From contig JAMOSE010000054.1 of the NCBI GenBank assembly GCA_027063215.1, forward strand, positions 1-11,388: a DNA stretch of 11,388 nucleotides, written 5' to 3'. This stretch comes from Sulfurimonas sp. (lineage in GTDB: Bacteria > Campylobacterota > Campylobacteria > Campylobacterales > Sulfurimonadaceae). Below, in pieces: positions 5,490-11,388 of this stretch; position 1 is the stretch's first letter, and every line of letters starts with the position of its first letter. Both the position numbers and the translations under genes were made by a program. Under the pieces are notes generated by a model. That model worked only from the letters and a program-made list of their open reading frames with translations, was not told the DNA's origin and did not search any database.

Positions 5490-7304
5490 TTAAAGCTTGT
5501 CCGCTTTTTTAACATCATAAAGAATGTCATCCATTGGGTGACGATACATTGGCATTGCAAGACGTTTTTCATCAAGTACGTGACCAATGAAACCAATTGA
5601 TCGACCAACGATGAAAAATGCATTCAGTGTACCAGACTCGATAAACTCATTGATCTCTTCTTCAGAGTATCCAAGTGCTCTCCACATATCTACCATCAAT
5701 ATTCCGATAGTACCATCAACATTAAGAATAAGGTTCTCTTTTTTACTTGTTGTAAGTGCTTCAACAGTTCTTGCATAGTCAAGAAGTGGAGTACTTGGAA
5801 AGTGTTCAGCTGCATAGTTCATAAGACCAGTTACACGTAAATCTGGGTTTTTAAGAGATTTGATACGGTGACCGATACCTGGAATTGGCACACCTTCGCC
5901 TTTCATATATTTTAAGAAAGCTTTAGGGTCAAGACCATTGTCATCTGCATATTTGAAGTACTTCGCAGCACCATCAATAGCACCACCAAAACGTGGACCA
6001 ATAGTTAAAAGACCAGTTACAAGTGACTCAACAACAGATTTTCCAGCACGTGCAGTTACTTTTGCATTGTGCGCACCCGATACGGCAGGACCATGATCTG
6101 CAACAGTTTTGATTACAGTTTCAATGAAATCTGTAGCCCATTTTGGATACTGTTTTTTGAACCATAAAAGTGAAATAACATCACCGATTCCTTTACCAGT
6201 ATCTGGAGTAGCAACGCTAGAGATTGGGAAACCTGCATATGTACACTCTTCACCACGGTCATCAGAAATAGTACAGATGAACTGTTTCGGACGACGTACT
6301 TTTGGTACGATGTTAATCTCTGGCTCTTCAATCTCACCAATGATGCCTTTAGCTTTAAGGTCACTGTATACTTCCATAATAGTCGCTGGAAGATCATTGA
6401 AAGTTGCAGGTACATGAATACCAGCTTCAGCCATAGCTTTGTTTTTCGCTTCAGCAGTCTCTCTCTCAGCATTAGCTGAAGCTCCTGCGTGACCGAACTG
6501 AACACCAGAGTCATAATATTTTGCGATTGTACCGATACACCATGCAATGATTGGTTTAGTAATCTTACCAGATTTAACTGCTTCAATAACTTTATACTCT
6601 TCAGTACCACCAACTTCACCAAGAAGGATCATATATTTAACATCTGGATTTTTTTCCATACGAAGTAAATTGTCGATGAAAACTGAACCAACAAATCTAT
6701 CACCACCAATAGCAACACCCTCTGCAATACCATCAGCATTGATAGCGATGATATTTGAAAGCTCATTAAAGAGACCTCCAGAACGCGTTACAAGTCCACA
6801 AGAACCTGCACGGTGCAGTTTAGAGTTGATGATATTCTCAATAGTACCACCGATATTTGCAATTTTAAATGCACCCGGAGCAATAGCACCAACAGTTGCA
6901 GGCCCAATTACTGTTACATCTAATTCACGTGCATACGCATTCATACCACGAGCAAGACGCTCAGGAATACCCTCAGCTGTAATCATAATAGTCTTGAAAC
7001 CACCAAGATTTAAAGCTTCCATAGTTACATCATAAGCAGTTCTGAATGATGCAAAGTTTAAAAGTACATCAGCTTGCGGCTGAGCAGCTTTTGCTTCTGT
7101 TGTACTTTTGTAAAGTGGAATCATAATCTCATCACCACCCCAAAAGAACTTCTCAAATTTATTTCCACTTGTAGGTGCTACGATAGCTGCAACTGAAGGA
7201 GTCTCTCTTTTAATTGTATAATCATAATCAAGCATTCTTTGGATTGCTGTTTTGTTGTTGTTCCAAAAAATTGCCTGTGTATCTCTAGTAAATAATTTTC
7301 CCAT
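5490..7304 (-). CDS. aclA: ATP-citrate lyase subunit A (citryl-CoA-forming/cleaving subunit)
   Basis: Large subunit (604 residues) of the two-subunit ATP-citrate lyase of the reductive TCA cycle: citrate + ATP + CoA gives acetyl-CoA, oxaloacetate, ADP and phosphate. The N-terminal half is like the alpha chain of succinyl-CoA synthetase (CoA-binding fold, FGHAGASAN at 270-278 with phospho-histidine H272). The C-terminal part is citrate-synthase-like, with the SGAHN histidine H412, GIGHR with H479, NVDG with D530 and MYRHP near 586-590. All key sites are present and the length is normal for bacterial AclA. AAGGAG (7310-7315) overlaps the aclB stop and lies 5 bases before the ATG, so the pair is co-translated. 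Subunit letters follow the Chlorobium usage (A large, B small). Cytoplasmic; expected to be highly expressed in autotrophic growth. Confidence 0.96.
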   Translation of the reverse strand: MGKLFTRDTQAIFWNNNKTAIQRMLDYDYTIKRETPSVAAIVAPTSGNKFEKFFWGGDEIMIPLYKSTTEAKAAQPQADVLLNFASFRTAYDVTMEALNLGGFKTIMITAEGIPERLARGMNAYARELDVTVIGPATVGAIAPGAFKIANIGGTIENIINSKLHRAGSCGLVTRSGGLFNELSNIIAINADGIAEGVAIGGDRFVGSVFIDNLLRMEKNPDVKYMILLGEVGGTEEYKVIEAVKSGKITKPIIAWCIGTIAKYYDSGVQFGHAGASANAERETAEAKNKAMAEAGIHVPATFNDLPATIMEVYSDLKAKGIIGEIEEPEINIVPKVRRPKQFICTISDDRGEECTYAGFPISSVATPDTGKGIGDVISLLWFKKQYPKWATDFIETVIKTVADHGPAVSGAHNAKVTARAGKSVVESLVTGLLTIGPRFGGAIDGAAKYFKYADDNGLDPKAFLKYMKGEGVPIPGIGHRIKSLKNPDLRVTGLMNYAAEHFPSTPLLDYARTVEALTTSKKENLILNVDGTIGILMVDMWRALGYSEEEINEFIESGTLNAFFIVGRSIGFIGHVLDEKRLAMPMYRHPMDDILYDVKKADKL

Positions 7305-7313
7305 CTCTTCTCC

Positions 7314-8654
7314 TTACTTCTCTTCTAATGCCATACGTACAATATCTGTAACGTGTGTTTCTGGCCCATAAACGTGAATTTCAAGACCTAGTCTATCAGC
7401 TGCCTCTTTGATGTCTTTTAAACCTTTTTCATAGTTTGGTCCACCACGACGAACGTAGATTTTAACACCAACATCTTTCATTTTGTCTGCATACTTTTCA
7501 AACGCTTGAATAATACCTGTAAATGTTTTTGCAACATCAGTAAAGTTCGCAATCGCACCACCAATGATTAAAATCTTATCACGACCTTTTGGATCTTTTT
7601 CTCTTGTCATAAGATCTAAAATAGTCTCAGCATAGAATTTTGTCTCACCAGTAGTAGGCCCACCAGAGTACTCACCATAATTTGCCAAATCTTCAATACC
7701 TGCAAAATCAGCAATAGTATCTGCGTAAACAACAGATGCACCACCACCGGCAACCATAGTCCAGATTCTTGCCTCAGGTTTTAGAAGTGTAAGTTTTAAA
7801 GATGCACCAGTTTTCGCATCAGCCTCTTCGATAGCTTCTACTTCAGGAGATTTTGCTTCCATACCAAATGCAGTAGGATACTCAACATCACCCCACTCTT
7901 CTACCATCATAAAACCAGCTGTATCATCAAGCTTAGCAACCATATCTAAAAGCTCAATTTTATTTCCTTGCATTACAAAAGGATTAATTTCAAGGTAAGC
8001 GAAGTTAAGCTCACGGTATGCTTTAAAGAAACCAATAGCAAATTTTGCGAAGTTTTCTTTATCTTCCTCTTTTACATCAGCAGGAATATTGGTTTTGATC
8101 TTCTCAGCGATCTCATCCTCTTTTGCAGTAATTGGGAATGCTACTTCAGTAACTTTTTCGTCCCAACCCTCTTCAACTTCCATACCACCTTCAGCTGACA
8201 TATAAAGAACATCTTCATCACCAACACAAGTAGCAGAAATATAATACTCTTCAGATTGATCATGTGGAGTAAATGGCTCAACAATAAAATGAGTCAATCT
8301 ATCAACTTTAGGCTCACCAGTCGGAGTATCACCATCAAACGAAAAATATACTTCAACATCTTCTTTTGATTTTTCATCAATCCAAGCTGCAGCTTTTTCT
8401 AATGTAACATCACCTGGTTTTTGATCTTTAAATAAAACTAATCCATTCTTACCACGCTTACCAAATAACATATCTGGTTTTGCAACAAGTGGCTTCTCTT
8501 TTAACCACGGCTTCTCTTTTGCAGCTTCAAGTAACTCAGCACCTGAAGTTACTAAAACTGTTTCGTATGAATAAGTAAAATCCGGAAAATATTTATCCCA
8601 GTGTTTTGCTAAAATTGACTTTGCGTCGTATTCTCGTATCGCTTTTTGAGCCAT
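7314..8654 (-). CDS. aclB: ATP-citrate lyase subunit B (ATP-grasp subunit)
   Basis: Small subunit (446 residues) of ATP-citrate lyase, related to the beta chain of succinyl-CoA synthetase; with AclA it forms citryl-phosphate and citryl-CoA. The N-terminus MAQKAIREYDAK is typical. The ATP-grasp region includes KPDMLFGKRGKNGLV (59-73), LEINPFV (221-227) and LLDMVAKLDD (235-244). The second domain has GGGASVVYADT (303-313) and GEYSGGPTTGET (327-338), and IYVRRGGPNYEKGL lies near 399-412. This gene is the usual marker for reductive-TCA autotrophs in Campylobacterota. The start ATG at 8654 has AGGGAG (8660-8665) 5 bases upstream. It is first in the aclBA operon, 9 bases before aclA, with its own promoter. 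Confidence 0.96.
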   Translation of the reverse strand: MAQKAIREYDAKSILAKHWDKYFPDFTYSYETVLVTSGAELLEAAKEKPWLKEKPLVAKPDMLFGKRGKNGLVLFKDQKPGDVTLEKAAAWIDEKSKEDVEVYFSFDGDTPTGEPKVDRLTHFIVEPFTPHDQSEEYYISATCVGDEDVLYMSAEGGMEVEEGWDEKVTEVAFPITAKEDEIAEKIKTNIPADVKEEDKENFAKFAIGFFKAYRELNFAYLEINPFVMQGNKIELLDMVAKLDDTAGFMMVEEWGDVEYPTAFGMEAKSPEVEAIEEADAKTGASLKLTLLKPEARIWTMVAGGGASVVYADTIADFAGIEDLANYGEYSGGPTTGETKFYAETILDLMTREKDPKGRDKILIIGGAIANFTDVAKTFTGIIQAFEKYADKMKDVGVKIYVRRGGPNYEKGLKDIKEAADRLGLEIHVYGPETHVTDIVRMALEEK

Positions 8655-8684
8655 AGAAACTCCCTATTTTGATATTTATGGGTA

Positions 8685-8693
8685 ATTCTAGCA
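8685..8693 (-). promoter_or_regulatory. Probable aclBA promoter (extended -10)
   Basis: On the minus strand TGCTAGAAT is an extended -10 element (TGn plus TAGAAT). The start would fall near 8678, giving a leader of about 24 bases that contains the AGGGAG ribosome site. The wider TATGCTA context is the same as ahead of gmhA. I see no hairpin between the upstream membrane-protein gene and this site, so some read-through from pabA is possible. Confidence 0.55.
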
Positions 8694-8743
8694 TAAACTC
8701 ATTGAATAACTATCTTTGCTTTCTCTTAACTCTTGAAAATGAA

Positions 8744-9937
8744 CTACTTACTGTTTAATTTAGTAACAGTAGCTTTATATAGGATTCTATTTTTGTAACT
8801 TATTGTTACATCAGGCTCTCTTTTACTCTTTAGAGGAAGTTCTTTTAAGATATTCTTGTCACATTGAGTAACAGCATAAAACCGTAATCTCTTCTGCATT
8901 CTTCTATCTGTAGTAACACAGTCAATATTTTGAGCTTTCAACTTTTGAGCCAATGATTTTGCTATATGCATATTATAAGCAAAGTTCTTTTTTGGATTGT
9001 CTAGTACCAAATAGAGTTCTTTATTAAAAAAAACTACTAAAGTATTGAGAATCAACAGTATAAAAGAGCTTACAAATATAGCTTTATAAGCTCTTCTATG
9101 CTCTTTTAAACGTACACGATATGAGCTTACAAATGTTTGTGCGGCAAGTGGTAAAGCGATGATAAGATAGGGAGCAAAATGTTCAATATCTACACGTTGC
9201 CGAAAAGAGATTAACAGTGAAAAAAGAAGTGCTGTTGAAGCAATATACCAGAGTTTGTCTTTTTTATCTGCAAGATAACGTCTGTAAAGCACATAAAATA
9301 TATAAACAAAAATAATAGGATTAAAAATAGCAGCATAAACACCTATAGTATCTAAAAAGTGACCACGTGGAAAACCATATATATCAAATCCATAGAGATA
9401 TGAAGAGAAGAAAAAAAGTCCTATATTATAAGCAAACTCTTTTTTTTCTTTGTTAAAAAGGTGGTAAAAAGCAAGTCCTAAAAAAAGGTATACAAAGCCT
9501 ACATCAAGAAGTGCATAGACCAAAAGTAAAATATTTATAAAAAATTTTGAAACTTTTTGTTCCAAATAAAGATACAAAAGCAATCCAAAGATAATAAATC
9601 CTGCATGATTTACCATAATCGCAGAACTTACAACTCCAGGAAGCAGAACAAAAGTCAAAACAAGCCAAAGCCTATCCCTTTGAAACTTAAGATACCTTTT
9701 AGAGATAATATAGATCAGCAATGCACTCAATATATGCATTGCTATAAAAACAAATCGCAGACCAAAATCATTATGACCAAAAAAAGCTAAAGAAGTTTTT
9801 ACTAAAAGTTGTAAAAATGAAAAATCTCCATACAACAATGAAGCTTCGCTAGAAGATATAGAGACATGAGCTGTTTCAAAGAAAAGTACACAAGCATCTA
9901 TTCCTAAAATGAGAAATAAGATGATTTTATATTTCAT
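8744..9937 (-). CDS. Polytopic membrane protein, GT-C glycosyltransferase-like
   Basis: A 397-residue inner-membrane protein with about ten hydrophobic helices (near 4-20, 60-79, 91-108, 112-126, 132-160, 169-186, 199-219, 230-246, 253-272, 285-304) and a soluble C-terminal tail of about 90 residues containing two cysteines (C340, C359). The layout resembles GT-C enzymes (PMT/ArnT type), which use a polyprenyl-phosphate sugar and hold catalytic acids in the first periplasmic loop. The loop after helix 1 has SSSEASLLYG (28-37), and GHNDFGLRF (54-62) precedes helix 2, both reminiscent of that family, but the usual acidic pair is not complete. I do not recognise a specific gene, and substrate and acceptor are unknown. 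Its ATG overlaps the pabA stop by 4 bases (ATGA), so translation is coupled to pabA; no function linking the two is evident. Confidence 0.7.
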   Translation of the reverse strand: MKYKIILFLILGIDACVLFFETAHVSISSSEASLLYGDFSFLQLLVKTSLAFFGHNDFGLRFVFIAMHILSALLIYIISKRYLKFQRDRLWLVLTFVLLPGVVSSAIMVNHAGFIIFGLLLYLYLEQKVSKFFINILLLVYALLDVGFVYLFLGLAFYHLFNKEKKEFAYNIGLFFFSSYLYGFDIYGFPRGHFLDTIGVYAAIFNPIIFVYIFYVLYRRYLADKKDKLWYIASTALLFSLLISFRQRVDIEHFAPYLIIALPLAAQTFVSSYRVRLKEHRRAYKAIFVSSFILLILNTLVVFFNKELYLVLDNPKKNFAYNMHIAKSLAQKLKAQNIDCVTTDRRMQKRLRFYAVTQCDKNILKELPLKSKREPDVTISYKNRILYKATVTKLNSK

Positions 9938-10503
9938 AATTTTAAGAAGTTTCCTATCATCTCATGTCCATATTCACTCATTATAGACTCAGGATGAAAC
10001 TGTACACCATAAATATCTTTATCTTTAATTTTCAGTGCCATAATCTCATTGTCATCTGTCGAGTACGCTGTTGGTTCTATAATATCAGGCAGTGTATCTT
10101 TATCTACAATCAATGAGTGGTAACGTGTTGCTATAAACTCAGCAGGAAGATCTTTAAAAATTTCACAAGAAGCACTCTGCTTCATTGTAGATGTTTTTCC
10201 ATGCATCATATTTTTTGCACGAACAACATCCCCACCAAAAACCTGTGCAATACTCTGATGCCCTAAGCAAATCCCTAAAATAGGAACTTTATCTTTAAAA
10301 TAACGAATTACATCAAGTGTGACTCCTGCCTCATCAGGAGAAGCAGGCCCAGGAGAGATAATGATCTTCTCAGGTGCTAAAGCTTCAATCTCCTCCACAC
10401 TCATCTCATCATTTCTGATAATCTTTAAATCCGCACCAAGCTCACGGCAGTATTGAACAATGTTATACGTAAAACTATCATAATTATCTATCATTAAAAT
10501 CAT
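9934..10503 (-). CDS. pabA: Aminodeoxychorismate/anthranilate synthase glutamine amidotransferase (PabA/TrpG)
   Basis: A 189-residue class I glutamine amidotransferase that releases ammonia from glutamine for a partner chorismate enzyme: PabB (folate route) or TrpE (tryptophan route). The catalytic triad is visible: C79 in GICLGHQS, and H170 and E172 in GVQFHPES. The oxyanion region SPGPASPDEAG (50-60) and MHGKTS (100-105) are also present. The MHGKTS, TRYHSL and FHPESIMSEYGH stretches look most like PabA, but many bacteria use one protein for both partners, so trpG is an equally usual name. Neither trpE nor pabB is in the window. The start ATG at 10503 has GAGGAG (10514-10519) 10 bases upstream. 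It is first in a two-gene unit with the membrane protein, overlapping it by ATGA. Confidence 0.93.
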   Translation of the reverse strand: MILMIDNYDSFTYNIVQYCRELGADLKIIRNDEMSVEEIEALAPEKIIISPGPASPDEAGVTLDVIRYFKDKVPILGICLGHQSIAQVFGGDVVRAKNMMHGKTSTMKQSASCEIFKDLPAEFIATRYHSLIVDKDTLPDIIEPTAYSTDDNEIMALKIKDKDIYGVQFHPESIMSEYGHEMIGNFLKL

Positions 10504-10525
10504 GGTTTATTATCTCCTCACAAAG

Positions 10526-10539
10526 CCCTTTATAAAGGG
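10526..10539. promoter_or_regulatory. Perfect 14-base palindrome, candidate operator ahead of pabA
   Basis: CCCTTTATAAAGGG reads the same on both strands, and beyond one mismatch AAA/TTT extends the symmetry for three bases each side. It sits 6 bases upstream of the GAGGAG ribosome site and just downstream of a weak -10-like TATGATAAAT on the minus strand, so it is where a repressor could bind; in RNA it could form only a tight hairpin. No known regulator site is recognised. Confidence 0.4.
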
Positions 10540-10648
10540 ATTTATCATATATTTAATAAATTATATTTTTCATTTTTCTAAACTATTTTTAAGCGTAAAA
10601 TACATTTAAGAACATTTTAACACTTTAGAAATATATTTTTATGGAGGT

Positions 10649-10657
10649 ATTATAGCA
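10649..10657 (-). promoter_or_regulatory. Extended -10 promoter, probably for pabA
   Basis: The minus strand reads TGCTATAAT, a perfect extended -10. The start would be near 10642, giving pabA a leader of about 139 bases. It begins 57 bases past the DUF4143 stop codon. No good -35 is seen at the usual spacing; the closest is ATGACA, with a spacer of 21 bases, which is too long. Confidence 0.55.
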
Positions 10658-10713
10658 AATTCAAACCTTATTTATTGTCATTGAGACTTTTCTCTCCAGA
10701 TATTAAAAAAAAC

Positions 10714-11388
10714 CTACCAATCATCAAAAAGTAACCATTCTATTATATTAACAATCTTAATTGTTTTATCATCTATAGTCTCCGTACAACTCTCATCCAT
10801 GGTTAATAGCAGTAAGTTTATATTTTTTAAATGTTTTAATTCATCAGACGCTTTTACTAAAGCCCGCAGTTCTCTTTTTTTGGTCTTCTTATCCTGAAGC
10901 GTTTTACTGACTTGTACTAGATGGGTAATCTTCTCATACTCTTTGATAAGAAAGTCCACTTCATACCCTTGTGCTGTTTTAAAATAATAAATTTCACTAT
11001 GTCTTCGATTTAATTCAAGATAAACTATATTCTCCAACATGTCACCTATGCGTTTACCTACTTCAAATGAAACTCTCTTAGAAAGTCCTGTATCTATAGA
11101 ATAAATCTTTTTTGGGTTGACATACTGTTTTTGCAAAGACCAATCAAAGAGTGGTACAGACTGAATCATATATGTATTTTCCAAATACTCCATATATCTA
11201 CTGGCAAGGTCATGAGAAACACCCAATCTATTCTTCACTTTGGTAATGGAGATAGCATTGGAGATAGAAGACAAGAGAAAAATAGACAAGTGCTCCAAGA
11301 TTCTAAAATTATCCAACTTATAACGAGCAACAATATCTCTAAGCAAAATAGAATCAAAATAACTTTTCAATTCAAATTCTTTCAGTGC
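10714..11388 (-). CDS. AAA-family ATPase with DUF4143 domain, C-terminal part (N-terminus beyond window)
   Basis: About 224 residues of an open frame that runs through the right edge. FDSILLRDIVARY near the start of the visible part is the hallmark that joins the AAA_14 ATPase domain to DUF4143; full proteins are about 380-420 residues, so the half with the Walker motifs is missing here. A winged-helix-like segment follows (SITKVKNRLGVSHDLASRYMEYL, given here only as a region near 41-63 from the TTG at 11370). Then comes IYSIDTGL and a C-terminal nuclease-like region with GYEVDFL and LVQVSK, where many relatives have EVK instead of QVS. The role of this family is poorly known; members are common, scattered accessory genes. 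It has no visible functional link to pabA and is separated from it by 210 bases. The TTG at 11370 is internal, not a start. Confidence 0.82.
   Translation of the reverse strand, partial: ALKEFELKSYFDSILLRDIVARYKLDNFRILEHLSIFLLSSISNAISITKVKNRLGVSHDLASRYMEYLENTYMIQSVPLFDWSLQKQYVNPKKIYSIDTGLSKRVSFEVGKRIGDMLENIVYLELNRRHSEIYYFKTAQGYEVDFLIKEYEKITHLVQVSKTLQDKKTKKRELRALVKASDELKHLKNINLLLLTMDESCTETIDDKTIKIVNIIEWLLFDDW

Larger units (their letters stand above)
10504..10713 (-). other. AT-rich leader/intergenic region ahead of pabA
   Basis: A 210-base gap with no gene I can support. By hand count, only 13 of the 100 bases 10541-10640 are G or C. It holds a strong extended -10 (10649-10657), a palindrome (10526-10539) and the pabA ribosome site (10514-10519). 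Two very short minus-strand ORFs in it (8 and 6 codons) have no ribosome site and no Trp codons, so they do not look like leader peptides. No convincing terminator for the DUF4143 gene is visible. Confidence 0.6.

Noticed and set aside
6113..6622. Open frame of 169 codons on the minus strand inside aclA
   Set aside because: It is a shifted-frame shadow of aclA, which is intact and has every expected motif; the shadow protein shows no recognisable domain.
6547..7035. Open frame of 162 codons on the plus strand opposite aclA
   Set aside because: It is an antisense shadow of a conserved gene, without a promoter or ribosome site that I can see and with low-complexity composition.
10560..10610. 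Tiny ORFs in the pabA leader as an attenuator peptide
   Set aside because: The 8-codon and 6-codon frames have no ribosome site and contain no Trp codons, and no alternative terminator structure is visible.
10641..10648. Anti-Shine-Dalgarno sequence (ACCTCC) that might mask the pabA ribosome site
   Set aside because: It lies mostly upstream of the inferred transcription start, and only four bases pair well with GAGGAG.
10681..10697. Possible terminator hairpin (GAGA...TCTC) after the DUF4143 gene
   Set aside because: Only four base pairs, and no T tract follows on the minus strand.

Overview
The window reads as chromosomal DNA of a Campylobacterota bacterium of the Sulfurimonas/Sulfurovum kind. 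The evidence is an AT-rich genome, a two-subunit ATP-citrate lyase (aclBA) that marks the reductive TCA cycle, cbb3-oxidase assembly genes beside a small c553-type cytochrome, and ADP-heptose (LPS core) genes. The genus cannot be fixed from the sequence alone. There are twelve protein genes and eleven lie on the minus strand. I see no tRNA, rRNA, CRISPR array, insertion sequence or phage gene. No gene-free stretch reaches 300 bases; the longest is about 210 bases (10504-10713).

Left part (1-5299). The edge cuts hldD (heptose epimerase, minus). A divergent gene at 732 encodes a secreted monohaem cytochrome c, with its own promoter and a strong terminator. It converges on ccoS. Reading along the minus strand, gmhA, gmhB, a one-domain asparaginase-like gene, ccoI and ccoS are packed with gaps of 1-2 bases or short overlaps, so they look like one transcript. 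gmhA, gmhB and hldD supply ADP-L-glycero-D-manno-heptose for LPS; hldE, the missing step, is not in the window. ccoI and ccoS load copper into and assemble cbb3 cytochrome oxidase, and the cytochrome is a likely electron donor to that oxidase. From memory, Campylobacter jejuni has a closely similar neighbourhood (Cj1149c-Cj1155c), so this pairing seems to be inherited synteny.

Middle (5384-8693). aclB and aclA form a clean two-gene operon with an extended -10 promoter ahead of aclB, strong Shine-Dalgarno sites on both genes, and two hairpins in series after aclA. The enzyme splits citrate into acetyl-CoA and oxaloacetate for autotrophic CO2 fixation.

Right part (8744-11388). pabA/trpG (glutamine amidotransferase) overlaps by 4 bases a polytopic membrane protein that resembles GT-C glycosyltransferases. 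Ahead of pabA lies a very AT-rich leader with a good promoter and a perfect 14-base palindrome. The window ends inside a DUF4143-type AAA ATPase gene that has lost its ATPase half to the edge.

I did not find a convincing undescribed multi-gene system. The items most worth a second look are the one-domain asparaginase-like protein inside the heptose/oxidase operon, the pabA-coupled GT-C-like protein, and the palindrome in the pabA leader.
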